Source: Spirochaetota bacterium
Lineage (GTDB): Bacteria; Spirochaetota; UBA4802; UBA5550
Assembly: GCA_016933025.1 (NCBI GenBank)
Contig: JAFGBT010000024.1
Coordinates: forward strand, 1 to 35,881
Direction of reading: 5' to 3'
DNA: 35,881 nt
Positions 23,221 through 31,615 of the stretch are shown piece after piece. The notes under the pieces are model-generated. The model saw only the letters and a program-made list of their open reading frames with translations. It was not told where the DNA came from and did not search any database. Position numbers and translations under genes: made by a program. The stretch's first letter is position 1. Each line of letters starts with the position of its first letter.

Positions 23221-24261
23221 ATGTCGGGGAAACAAGTCAGCATAGAAAACTACAGAGACGTCTGGATTTTTACGGAAATCCAGGACCATGAGCGCGTGCT
23301 TGAAGGCGCTCTGGAGCTTCTCTCAAAAGGCCGCGAGATAGCGGACACACTTGGCGTGAAGCTCTATGCAGTGGTCTTCGCCCTCGAAGCTGAACAGTAC
23401 CTTCCCGTGGTTGAGCGGTACGGGCCCGATGTGATTCTCTACTGCAGCGACCGGGGCCTGAAACATTATGACAGCCAGATTTTTCCGGATATCTACACCC
23501 GGCTTATTAATGAGTACCGGCCATCTATCATTCTATTTCCTTCAACGGAAGCGGGAACCGACCTGGCGCCGCGGCTCGCCCAGCGGTTCGGTACCGGACT
23601 TACCTCGCACTGTACCGGCCTGTCGATCATGGATTCCGACGTGTACGGGAAGGGGCTGCTGGTCATGAAACGGCCGGCCTATAGCGGGAATGCGATAGCC
23701 ACGGTCATCTGCCCCAGACGACGCCCGCAGATGGCGACGGTGCAGCAGGGCGTATTTGATAAAAAGGAGATTCATGGCAGAAAGACGGAGATTGTCCGGC
23801 TTCCCTTCAATTTTGATATCGATCAACTGAGCGTGGTGAGCCTTGAGGCGCCGAAGCGGTGGGACAAGCCGAAGGTGCCGCTTGAACAGGCCTCTGTCGT
23901 GATCGCCGGCGGGAGGGGCCTCGGGTCAAAGCGCAATTTCGACACGCTTTTTGAGCTTGCGGAAATACTCGGCGGCGAGGTTGGAGCCACGCGTGTTCCT
24001 GTTTTTAACCGGTGGTGCGGAGAAGAACGGATGATCGGCCAGACCGGCAAGACCATCAGGCCGCAGCTCTACCTGGGGTTCGGAATATCCGGTCAGATCC
24101 AGCACACGGCATCGATCGTCGATTCGGAAATCATTGTTTCGATTAATACCAGTACTGCCGCGCCCATAACGGAACTTTCGGATTACGTTATCACGGAAGA
24201 CGCGCACGCGATTCTCTGCCGTCTCATAGAACGTCTCAAAACAGAAAAGCGGACCGTCTGA
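23221..24261 (+). CDS. etfA: Electron transfer flavoprotein alpha subunit
   Basis: The 346-residue EtfA has the N-terminal domain pairing with EtfB (VWIFTEIQDHERVLEGALELL, SIILFPSTEAGTDLAPRLAQRFGTGL) and a C-terminal FAD domain. The latter includes VVIAGGRGLGSKRNFDTLFELAEILGGEVGATR, IGQTGKTIRPQLYLGFGISGQIQH and APITELSDYVITED. The QTGKT and GISG-QH signatures for FAD binding are intact. Two spots differ from the norm: the VDxGW stretch is FNRWCGEERM, and the usual INKDP before AP is INTSTA, so the conserved Lys-Asp is lost. There is no separate ferredoxin domain at the N-terminus. It ends 5 bases before the convergent penicillin-binding protein gene, with no recognisable terminator between them. 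Confidence 0.92.
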   Translation: MSGKQVSIENYRDVWIFTEIQDHERVLEGALELLSKGREIADTLGVKLYAVVFALEAEQYLPVVERYGPDVILYCSDRGLKHYDSQIFPDIYTRLINEYRPSIILFPSTEAGTDLAPRLAQRFGTGLTSHCTGLSIMDSDVYGKGLLVMKRPAYSGNAIATVICPRRRPQMATVQQGVFDKKEIHGRKTEIVRLPFNFDIDQLSVVSLEAPKRWDKPKVPLEQASVVIAGGRGLGSKRNFDTLFELAEILGGEVGATRVPVFNRWCGEERMIGQTGKTIRPQLYLGFGISGQIQHTASIVDSEIIVSINTSTAAPITELSDYVITEDAHAILCRLIERLKTEKRTV

Positions 24262-24266
24262 CAGGT

Positions 24267-26612
24267 TTATTCCTCTTTATCCTCTTCAATTTCCGCATCC
24301 CGTTTCGATTTTTCTTTTTTGAGAAGAGCGCCTTTATCCTTTCTCACCAGGTCAAAAATACTTGTCATCTCGTCGTGGTCCTGGCTGCACTGCTCGGTCG
24401 GCTCGGTCCCGGAAAGGAAATACTCGGATTGTACCGGACATCCGTCAACCGGGAGTTTGCCGGTTTTCGCGCAGATGTCGAGGGTCGTGATGCCTTCGGG
24501 TTGTTCTCTGAAGCGCGATGGCTTCCTGAATGTGTAGACTTCGCGCATAAAATTTCCCCACACCGGCGCGGCGACGACGGATGCGCTTTGGCCTCCGCCG
24601 AGGGAAAATTTCTGGGAATCACATCCCATCCAGACGGCGGCGACGAGGTCCGGCGTGAAGCCGACAAACCAGGCGTCCCTGAACTTTGAGGTGGTGCCGG
24701 TCTTTCCTCCTGCAGGGAGATGAAAAGCGGCAGTCCCCCGGATTCCGCCGGTAGCCGTGCCGGAATCAACCACGCTCCTGAGCAGGCTCGTCATGATGAA
24801 AGCGGTCGCCTCGGAGATCACCCGTTTCCCGAGCCCCCCCGTGGTCTCCCCGTCGTATACGGTTCGCCCCTCTTTATCGATGATACGACTGATGGTGAAG
24901 GGCCTGACCAAACGGCCTCCGTTTGCGAAGACGGAAAACCCCCGCGCCATCTCCAGCGGTGATACTTCGGAAGTGCCCAGGGAGATGCTGGGGTCGACGG
25001 CGAAGCGTGAAAGCGGGATGCCCATGAGCCGTGAGGCGAAATTGGCGACAGATTTCGGATTGATTTCATCGACGACCAGCACCGATACGATGTTGAGCGA
25101 GGCTGCGAGCGCGGCGCGAACCAGCACTTTGCCCTTGTAGGTTTTTTCGTAATTTGATGGTTTCCATACCTTTTCCTCCTCGCCCCTGAAGACGACGGGG
25201 ACGTCATAAAACGGCGTGGCAGCGGTGATCTTTCTCGATTCAATGCCCGCGCCGTAGACGAATGCCTTGAATGCAGATCCGGGTTGGCGCACCGATTGTA
25301 CCGCTCGGTTGAGCTGGTTTTTGGAGTTGAAATCGCTTCCACCGACCATGGCCGTAACTCCGCCGGTAAACGGGTCGATGGCGATAAGGGCGCCTTCAAC
25401 CCGGGATGAGGATAGGAGATTATCGCTTCCGGAACGGTGCTCTTCGAGAGCAATCGCGATATCGTCGGTTCCGAGTAGTGCGGAAAGCAGCAGCAGGTCA
25501 TCGAGGGCGCCTCGTCGCAATAATGACAGGAATCTGGATCGATCTTTCAGGTCGGCAGGCCTGATTTTTCTTTCCTCGATCTGTTGGCGGGCTATAAGGC
25601 GATCGATATCATCGAGACGGGAACGATTGAGCAGACCGACGGTATCGTTTTGCTCGACAATACCCCGTACCAGTGATTCCCTGGCGGCCTCCTGCTGGCG
25701 GAGATCGAGCGTTGTGTGCACCTCAAGACCCCCCCGGTAGACCCTTTTCTCACCGAATGAATTAACAAGGATACGCCTGATGTATTCAGTGAAGTGAGGG
25801 GCTCTGTTGAAGCTTTTGCTCCGCACGCCGAGAGTGGGGAACTTAGTCCGAATTTTGTCGAGAAATGCCGTCCAGAATTCATTAAACTGCAGGGTAGCGT
25901 CGGCTCTGGAGAGGTGTCCCGCGTCAATCATGGCGTACAGAATATGCTTGTGTTTCTGAAAGGCCGCCTTCGGGTTTTTCAGCGGAGAGAAGTGGTTGGG
26001 GGACGAGGGTATCGAAGCGAGGAGAGCGGCTTCGACCGGGGTGCACTCTTGGATCTCCTTGTCGAAAAAAAACCGGGCCGCAGCGTTGACACCGTACACG
26101 CCATGGCCGAAATAAATCTGGTTCAGATACATTTCAAGGATTTCATCCTTGGTGAATTTCTTCTCGAACTCACGCGCCAGGAATATCTCGATGATTTTAC
26201 GGCGAAGCGTCCTTTCTCCCTTCGTGTACAGCTGCTTAACCAGCTGCTGGGTGATGGTCGACCCTCCCTGCCTGATGTCACCGCTCACTATGTCGACAAC
26301 GATTGCGCGAATGATGCCGGGAAGATCGAAACCCGAGTGGAGATAGAAATCCCGATCCTCCGCCGCGCAAAACGCATGCTTGATCAGGACCGGGATGGTC
26401 CGGCTTTCGATGATGGTCCGGTTTTCCTCAAAGAGCTCGGAGATGATCTCACCGCTGGCGTCGTAGATCTTTGTCGAGACGCCGGGGTTAAACGACAGGC
26501 CGCCGGCCAGGAGCGAATAGCTGTAGGAGTAGGCGACAATAATATACGCAAACGGCAGCATAAGGGCCGCGAGCAGGATTATTTTTATCGGGAGGGTGCT
26601 TGCGCGTTTCAT
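24267..26612 (-). CDS. Class A penicillin-binding protein (PBP1A-type)
   Basis: The 781-residue bifunctional murein synthase has a cytoplasmic stub, one membrane anchor (about residues 9-29), a GT51 glycosyltransferase and a transpeptidase. GT motifs are EDRDFY with catalytic E85, GGSTITQQLVKQLY (117-130), RKIIEIFLAREFEKKF and LNQIYFGHGVYG. The transpeptidase has SxxK at S446-K449 (RQPGSAFK), SLN at 505-507 and KTGT at 637-640. A spacer of roughly 85 residues (about 320-405, rich in Asp/Arg/Leu) lies between them. The tail is highly charged. The start at 26612 has no clear ribosome site but is supported by a promoter 25 bases upstream and by the anchor directly following. It is convergent with etfA. 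Confidence 0.92.
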   Translation of the reverse strand: MKRASTLPIKIILLAALMLPFAYIIVAYSYSYSLLAGGLSFNPGVSTKIYDASGEIISELFEENRTIIESRTIPVLIKHAFCAAEDRDFYLHSGFDLPGIIRAIVVDIVSGDIRQGGSTITQQLVKQLYTKGERTLRRKIIEIFLAREFEKKFTKDEILEMYLNQIYFGHGVYGVNAAARFFFDKEIQECTPVEAALLASIPSSPNHFSPLKNPKAAFQKHKHILYAMIDAGHLSRADATLQFNEFWTAFLDKIRTKFPTLGVRSKSFNRAPHFTEYIRRILVNSFGEKRVYRGGLEVHTTLDLRQQEAARESLVRGIVEQNDTVGLLNRSRLDDIDRLIARQQIEERKIRPADLKDRSRFLSLLRRGALDDLLLLSALLGTDDIAIALEEHRSGSDNLLSSSRVEGALIAIDPFTGGVTAMVGGSDFNSKNQLNRAVQSVRQPGSAFKAFVYGAGIESRKITAATPFYDVPVVFRGEEEKVWKPSNYEKTYKGKVLVRAALAASLNIVSVLVVDEINPKSVANFASRLMGIPLSRFAVDPSISLGTSEVSPLEMARGFSVFANGGRLVRPFTISRIIDKEGRTVYDGETTGGLGKRVISEATAFIMTSLLRSVVDSGTATGGIRGTAAFHLPAGGKTGTTSKFRDAWFVGFTPDLVAAVWMGCDSQKFSLGGGQSASVVAAPVWGNFMREVYTFRKPSRFREQPEGITTLDICAKTGKLPVDGCPVQSEYFLSGTEPTEQCSQDHDEMTSIFDLVRKDKGALLKKEKSKRDAEIEEDKEE

Positions 26613-26636
26613 GTGAATATAAAAACTACTTGAAAT

Positions 26637-26665
26637 ATGATAGTGCGCATCAATAGTGAAGTCAA
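26637..26665 (-). promoter_or_regulatory. Promoter for the penicillin-binding protein gene
   Basis: On the minus strand TTGACT (26665-26660), a 17-base spacer and TATCAT (26642-26637) match sigma-70 boxes at 5 of 6 positions each. Transcription would begin about 18 bases before the ATG at 26612. On the opposite strand TATAAT at 26667-26672 may be the -10 of the lipoprotein/M55 pair, but its -35 is poor. Confidence 0.6.
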
Positions 26666-26692
26666 GTATAATTGAGGAGTGAAGTATATCAT

Positions 26693-27154
26693 ATGCTGAT
26701 GAAAAAAATGGGACTATTTTTCGTTTCCCTGGCGGTATCCTGCTCAACCCAGGCTTCGAATATAATATCGGAAACGTCTCTTACAAATTATAATTCATTG
26801 TTTCTCTCAAAGGTTATAAAGGACAATCCAGAACGGGAAGAACGGATCCGCACCTATCTGAATGGCATGGTCATGGAGGGGCACCGGGGCATACACCTCC
26901 TTGATAAATTCGGCCTCTTTCTCGGGAACATGGAAAAAAAGGAGATCGAGATCGAGCGGATAAGGTTTTTTTATCATGCGGATGTCTTCACTATTTTTTT
27001 CGTAATGAGAGACCTTCAGGACGATCAGCTCTATACCATGTACCTCGAGTATGAATACGGGGACCGGGAACAATGCGTCCTGAAAGAAATATATTTCTCC
27101 CTTGTGTTCGAGGAACGTATGAATGACATCAGGAGTTTTTTCGAGGCCAGATGA
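26693..27154 (+). CDS. Small putative lipoprotein coupled to M55 peptidase
   Basis: The 153-residue product starts MLMKKMGLFFVSLAVSCSTQAS, with a likely lipoprotein signal and lipobox AVSC. The remainder is charged and mixed alpha/beta (NPEREERIRTYLNGMVMEGHRGI, EIEIERIRFFYHADVFTIFFVMRDLQDDQLYTMYLEYEYGD). I do not recognise the family. The ATG at 26693 is chosen because the signal sequence begins there; GAGGAG lies 13 bases upstream, rather far, and ATG at 26699 is an alternative. Its stop codon overlaps the start of the next gene (ATGA), so the two are translationally coupled and probably act in the same cell-envelope process. Confidence 0.7.
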   Translation: MLMKKMGLFFVSLAVSCSTQASNIISETSLTNYNSLFLSKVIKDNPEREERIRTYLNGMVMEGHRGIHLLDKFGLFLGNMEKKEIEIERIRFFYHADVFTIFFVMRDLQDDQLYTMYLEYEYGDREQCVLKEIYFSLVFEERMNDIRSFFEAR

Positions 27155-28053
27155 TCGTCAGAAAACCCGGGGTACTGATTATCGCCGATATCGAAGGGAG
27201 CTCCGGGTGCTGGAGCTATGAGGCCTCGCAGTATAAAACGCGGGAATGGGCCCGCGCGTGCAGAGACATGTCGCAGGACATCGACGCTGTTGTTAAGGGG
27301 CTGTTCGAAGCGGGAGCGGAGGACATCACTGTTAAGGATTTTCACCGAACGGGATATAACCTTCTTCCCGAGCTGATTGACGGACGGGCAACTATCATTC
27401 ACGGGTACCGTCGCGGGCCGGTCCCCGGCATAGGCGATCCCCGGGGTGCCTCTCTCCTTTACATGATAGGAATGCACGCGGCATCCGGGAGCGATGGCTT
27501 CCTGGCCCATACCCTCACTTCCCGGATCGCGCGGCTCGAGGTCAACGGCAGGCTGATGTCTGAAGCGGAACTCTTTTCGTCGTCTGTCGCGCGGTACGGC
27601 CTGAGGCCCGTGTTCCTGTCGGGCTGCCCGGTTGCATGCCGGCAGGCGGAAGATGCCATCCGCGGGATACAAACCTGCTCCATCAAAAAAACCGGTTTGC
27701 AGGAATCCTTCGATAGCGATGCATGGAGAAAGAGGATTTCAAGTGCCGCGGCTGAAGCACTCGGCAACATCTCGACCGAACCGTACTGCCCTCCGGGCCC
27801 GTTCTCGGCCACGGTAATCATGCGCGACGGGCCGGCCGATGCGCGAAAAATTGCCGGTACATGGGGACTGGATGTTCGCGACGACGCGATAAACGTACAC
27901 GCCGTTGATATGGAGTCGCTCTACCGCTCCCTTATCAGAATCTGCTATCTCACGCCTGCAATTGAGAAATTTCTTCCGTTTGGACTCTCGCTCTACAATA
28001 TCATGGGCAGGGCGGGGATGCGCTGGGTGCGCGGGACCGCCGCGAAGTATTAA
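27151..28053 (+). CDS. M55-family D-aminopeptidase (DppA-like)
   Basis: M55 peptidases are zinc enzymes that release D-amino acids from short peptides, typically recycling peptidoglycan fragments. This 300-residue protein keeps all five metal ligands of DppA: D13 and E15 (IADIEGSSG), H65 (KDFHRTG), H109 (GMHAASG) and E138 (VNGRLMSEAE). The spacings are identical to D8, E10, H60, H104 and E133 of the Bacillus enzyme, each shifted by 5. No signal peptide is present, so it is cytoplasmic. The segment after the second ligand is KDFHRTGYNLLPE, without the usual SHG. It overlaps the preceding lipoprotein gene by 4 bases and lies beside a divergent penicillin-binding protein, which supports a cell-wall role. 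Confidence 0.9.
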   Translation: MIVRKPGVLIIADIEGSSGCWSYEASQYKTREWARACRDMSQDIDAVVKGLFEAGAEDITVKDFHRTGYNLLPELIDGRATIIHGYRRGPVPGIGDPRGASLLYMIGMHAASGSDGFLAHTLTSRIARLEVNGRLMSEAELFSSSVARYGLRPVFLSGCPVACRQAEDAIRGIQTCSIKKTGLQESFDSDAWRKRISSAAAEALGNISTEPYCPPGPFSATVIMRDGPADARKIAGTWGLDVRDDAINVHAVDMESLYRSLIRICYLTPAIEKFLPFGLSLYNIMGRAGMRWVRGTAAKY

Positions 28054-28378
28054 TAATTGACGTACCAGGGCGAGGGTAATCGTCTATGTCCTCCGCCAGG
28101 AAGATCGTTATAATAACCTAATCCTGAACTTTATCTTCAGCACTTACCGAGAATAGTATCCATTGCAGATCCTGTTCCCGGAATTCATCTTCAATCAGCA
28201 TTATAAAATAATTATAATTAGAACACGCCGTATTTTATAAAAAAATACAGGATATTTATATTATTTTGAGGTATTTTGGTCATTTTTAATAAGAAATATA
28301 TTAAATTTTACCGAAATAATATACAGAGGTCCGTTTCTGGCAGCAGCTTGGATGAGTATATTATAGTATCAGAATATA
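28054..28378. other. AT-rich intergenic region without clear features
   Basis: These 325 bases precede the secreted protein/fliM pair. A small AT-rich hairpin (GTATTTT/AAAATAC) lies at about 28229-28247. No convincing sigma-70 or flagellar sigma-28 boxes, ORFs or RNA genes were found. The promoter for the downstream pair presumably lies here. Confidence 0.4.
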
Positions 28379-29338
28379 ATGAATACAATGAAACTATATC
28401 ATATTACTATTGCACTTCTGATTGCTGGGATTAGCCTTCCTGCGTTGGCCGGGGTCTATGAGCCGGACAAGCTGAGGGTACATCTCAGGATGGATAAGAG
28501 GTCGTACTACTCTGATGATGATGTTATCCTGTCGGTATGCGTACAGAACGAATCGGAACGGAATAATTATTTCATCGTGTATGATTCGAGCGGAAGCGAT
28601 TCATCAAACTATACGACATTCCAGCCGGTGGTATTTGATATGAACGGACGGGAGGCCGAGATCACAGTGCCGTATAAAATCGAAAACCGCAATCCGGGCG
28701 AACTGTTAAAGGGACTTGAGAGACGGATGGTGGAGCTCGCCCCGCGGGAGATATTCATCCACACGATACATCTCAAAGAGCTGTTTAACCTGAAACTGAA
28801 CACCTCCTATCGCGTGCGGAGCCTGTTCTACCCGGCGTTTGAAGAGAACACGGTGCTTGCAAGCGATAACGAACTGGCCTTTACCATCATCGAAAACAGG
28901 CGGTACGTCAAGTCGAGCGAAGTTGACGCGGTCAACCGCAACCTGTCGCCCAAAGAAGTAATGTTATTGACATTGAAAGCGGAAAAAGATAGGGATTGGG
29001 CAAACTGGCTGAAATATTTCAATATTGAAAAATATATCAACGCCTTCCCGGAGTATGTCCAGAAATACTACCGTGCCGACTTTGAGGAAAAATCTGCGGT
29101 AGAAAAGGATTTCGTTAAATACCTGACACGAGAGCGCGATGATTATCTTATTGATTTTAAAATTCTCAAAGAAGCCGTTGAAAAAGACAGAAATATTGCG
29201 TATGTTGATGTTGTAGTGGATAGGTTCGCTACGAGAATGACATATCGCTATAAATGCAGGTATACGCTTGAGCAATATAAAAATCTGTGGCTTATAACTG
29301 ATGAAGAGGCCACGGTGATGAAAGGTGTTAAGCGATGA
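28379..29338 (+). CDS. Secreted protein of unknown function, translationally coupled to fliM
   Basis: The 319-residue protein begins MNTMKLYHITIALLIAGISLPALAG, a Sec signal peptide with likely cleavage after ALA. Residues ~30-170 look like a beta-sandwich (KLRVHLRMDKRSYYSDDDVILSVCVQNES, VELAPREIFIHTIHLKELF, TSYRVRSLFYP), comparable to intracellular-proteinase-inhibitor/Ig-like folds. The C-terminal half (about 185-315) is a charged domain ending in an NTF2/DUF-like strand pattern (VDVVVDRFATRMTYRYKCRYTLEQYKNLWLITDEE). The function is not recognised. Neither ATG (28379, 28388) has a good ribosome site. The stop codon overlaps the fliM ATG by 4 bases, so synthesis of FliM probably depends on its translation. 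Confidence 0.75.
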   Translation: MNTMKLYHITIALLIAGISLPALAGVYEPDKLRVHLRMDKRSYYSDDDVILSVCVQNESERNNYFIVYDSSGSDSSNYTTFQPVVFDMNGREAEITVPYKIENRNPGELLKGLERRMVELAPREIFIHTIHLKELFNLKLNTSYRVRSLFYPAFEENTVLASDNELAFTIIENRRYVKSSEVDAVNRNLSPKEVMLLTLKAEKDRDWANWLKYFNIEKYINAFPEYVQKYYRADFEEKSAVEKDFVKYLTRERDDYLIDFKILKEAVEKDRNIAYVDVVVDRFATRMTYRYKCRYTLEQYKNLWLITDEEATVMKGVKR

Positions 29339-30360
29339 CAGAAATTCTCTCACAAGACGAAATAGATGCCCTATTGACCGCGATCTCAACGGGCGAGGTG
29401 GACACCACAGACTATTCCGCCGCCAAGGAGCAGAAAAAGGTCAAGATCTACGACTTCAGGCGGCCGGACAAGTTTTCCAAGGACCACATCCGGACACTGC
29501 AGATGATGCACGAAACCTTCGCCCGTTTGACCACGACCGCGCTGTCGGCGCAGCTCCGAGCCCTGGTCGGCGTGCACGTCGCCTCGGTCGATCAGCTGAC
29601 GTACGAGGAGTTCATCAGATCAATACCAAACCCGACCACTCTCGCGGTCATCAATATGGACCCACTGAAGGGTTCAGCCGTGCTCGAGATAGACCCGTCC
29701 ATCACGTTTACTATCATTGACAAGCTTTTCGGCGGGTTGGGGGAGGCCACCAAGATTAGCCGGGAGCTAACCGATATCGAGCTGTCGGTCATGGAGGGGA
29801 TCATCGTACGCATTCTGGGGAACCTCCGCGAGGCCTGGTCAAACGTTATAGATCTAAGGCCGCGTCTTGGCAACATAGAGACAAATCCGCAGTTCGCCCA
29901 GATCGTTCCGCCCAACGACATGGTCGTCCTTATCACGCTGGAAACCAAGGTCGGGGAAGTGGAGGGGATGACGAACCTCTGTATCCCCTATATCTCGATA
30001 GAACCGGTCATATCGAAGCTGTCGGCCCAGTACATGTACTCCAGCATCCGCAAGGGCGCAACGGACGAGAACCTTTCCGTCATACAGAAGCGCCTTGAAA
30101 CCGTTATCCTGCCGGTTGTCGCGGAGCTCGGCGAGGTGCAGATCAAGGTCCAGGAAGTGCTGAGGCTGACGGTGGGAGACGTCATCAAGCTTCCCGATAC
30201 AAAAGTCGGTTCGGACATGACACTTAAAATCGGCGGCCGAAAGAAATTCAAGTGCCGTCCCGGCGTGGTATCAAGCCGCATTGCCATAAAGATAGGAGAG
30301 CGGATCGAAGATGTCCCGGACGAATTGTTGATTTCCAAGAGAAGCGAAGAGGACTTTTAG
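29335..30360 (+). CDS. fliM: Flagellar motor switch protein FliM
   Basis: FliM forms the middle of the flagellar C-ring and binds phosphorylated CheY to reverse rotation. The 341-residue protein starts with the CheY-binding peptide LSQDEIDALLTAI (5-17), then a linker, then the FliM core KIYDFRRPDKFSKDHIRTLQMMHETFARL, a middle domain with GSAVLEIDPSITFTIIDKLFGG and a C-terminal FliN-like (SpoA) domain including GEVQIKVQEVLRLTVGDVIKL and PGVVSSRIAIKI. Family length is normal. AGGTG in the end of the upstream gene serves as ribosome site. It is not accompanied by fliN or fliY here; the downstream 117 bases hold inverted GC-rich repeats. Confidence 0.96.
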   Translation: MTEILSQDEIDALLTAISTGEVDTTDYSAAKEQKKVKIYDFRRPDKFSKDHIRTLQMMHETFARLTTTALSAQLRALVGVHVASVDQLTYEEFIRSIPNPTTLAVINMDPLKGSAVLEIDPSITFTIIDKLFGGLGEATKISRELTDIELSVMEGIIVRILGNLREAWSNVIDLRPRLGNIETNPQFAQIVPPNDMVVLITLETKVGEVEGMTNLCIPYISIEPVISKLSAQYMYSSIRKGATDENLSVIQKRLETVILPVVAELGEVQIKVQEVLRLTVGDVIKLPDTKVGSDMTLKIGGRKKFKCRPGVVSSRIAIKIGERIEDVPDELLISKRSEEDF

Positions 30361-30363
30361 ATA

Positions 30364-30479
30364 ATCCCCCAACCCCCCCCACAGGGGGGCTGCTGAGAAT
30401 CTAAATCAATGCAATCCTGATAATAGGATTTTAACCAATAGGCAGTCTTTAAGTCCCCCTCCGGGAGATTTAGGGGGCT
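30364..30479. repeat. Inverted class A-like repeats without an internal gene
   Basis: A left copy at 30364-30396 (CCCCCAACCCCCCCCACAGGGGGGCTGCTGA) and a right copy at 30450-30479 (AAGTCCCCCTCCGGGAGATTTAGGGGGCT) have the orientation of the copies left and right of the DUF559 gene. Here they enclose only about 53 bases with no ORF. They fill the space between fliM and the convergent M23 gene. Confidence 0.7.
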
Positions 30480-31512
30480 AATTGTGTGATATTCTGTTCA
30501 AATACGGCATCGGGTCTACGAATTCTGTCCCGATGATTATTTCATAATGGCATATATACCTGGCCGTTTTCCCTGTCCGGCCGACATAGCCGATAACTTC
30601 TCCCTTGGATACCTGCTGGCCAACCTCGACGGAAACCCTCTGACAGTGCGCATACGATGTTGTGAAGCCGTACTTGTGCTTAACGGACACCGTGAGGCCA
30701 AGGACCGGGTCCCATCGAATGCTGCTCACCTTGCCGGGCGCGGTCGACTTGATATCCGCTCCCGGAAACGCCTCGATGTCGAGGCCATTGTGGTTTTCTG
30801 TTTCGGCGGCATAGGCCGAGTTTCTCTGGCCGAACCGTGAGACAACATACCCGTTGACAGGCCAGATTGACGGCGTCGTTTCGATTATCTTTTTCCGGTA
30901 TTCCAGAAAGACCTTAATCTTCGAGAGAATTTTCTTGGTTGTCTTCAACTCTCGTTCGATTTCCTGTATGTTCAGGATCTCGATAGGGGGCAATTCAGCA
31001 GTTCCTGCCTCTCCGTTTTCTCCGGTGTCATAGGTGGGATTGGGATTGTTCACGCCGCCCTTGGCCCAGAGCGAATCGATGTCGCTCCCCGGGGTCAGGG
31101 AGTAAAGATGCGTGATCTCAGGCTTGAATTTCTGGAAAATGTCGTAGAGCTCGTTGATCTCTTCCTTGTATTTTTTTATCTGGATTTTCGAGTTGGAGCC
31201 GTATTTTTTCAGTTTGGAGACTTCCTTGATAGTGGAAGAGTGATTGATGATTAGTATTGACGTGATGGTTATCGTCGTCATGACGACACCGGCGATAATG
31301 GCAATAGCGAATATGGAGACATGAAAGTTTAGAATACGCTTTTCGGAATGAGGAATGAACATAATGGTGATGCGTTCCTTCCCCTTGGTGACAAAAAGCC
31401 GCCACCAGTCCTTAAGCTTTTCCTGCTTGGAGTTCAGGTGATCTGCCAGAAACTGGAGTATATTTTTCTGCAGGTCGTAAAGGTTTGTTTCTTGAAAAGG
31501 ATTCAGTTTCAT
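30478..31512 (-). CDS. Membrane-anchored M23-like (LytM) protein, possibly degenerate
   Basis: This 344-residue protein has a cytoplasmic N-terminus of ~60 residues, one membrane helix (about 64-90), a coiled-coil region (92-135 and 183-212), and a C-terminal LytM/M23 domain (about 215-335). The zinc ligands H241 and D245 (NHNGLDIE) and H322 (CHYEI) are present, as is H289 (YAHCQR). The first His of the HxH motif is I320, so endopeptidase activity is doubtful. It may be an EnvC/NlpD-like activator. An unusually long cytoplasmic part precedes the anchor. The ribosome site before 31512 is weak. It lies convergent with fliM, separated by inverted repeats, and follows the outer-membrane protein gene on the same strand. 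Confidence 0.85.
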   Translation of the reverse strand: MKLNPFQETNLYDLQKNILQFLADHLNSKQEKLKDWWRLFVTKGKERITIMFIPHSEKRILNFHVSIFAIAIIAGVVMTTITITSILIINHSSTIKEVSKLKKYGSNSKIQIKKYKEEINELYDIFQKFKPEITHLYSLTPGSDIDSLWAKGGVNNPNPTYDTGENGEAGTAELPPIEILNIQEIERELKTTKKILSKIKVFLEYRKKIIETTPSIWPVNGYVVSRFGQRNSAYAAETENHNGLDIEAFPGADIKSTAPGKVSSIRWDPVLGLTVSVKHKYGFTTSYAHCQRVSVEVGQQVSKGEVIGYVGRTGKTARYICHYEIIIGTEFVDPMPYLNRISHN

Positions 31513-31615
31513 CGCCGATTTTGCTTACTATGTATCCGGGAAATTATTCAAAAAAAATTAATAGATAAAACCCCTTTGTATATAATATTAATCGGCTATC
31601 ATATGTCAAGTTTTT

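Noticed and set aside
25794..26633. Plus-strand open frame of 279 codons
   Set aside because: Lies antisense inside the penicillin-binding protein gene, whose motifs are intact; a high-GC shadow.
28229..28320. Flagellar sigma-28 promoter before the fliM pair
   Set aside because: Only a loose match (CCGAAATAA with a poor TAAA box); not distinguishable from AT-rich background.
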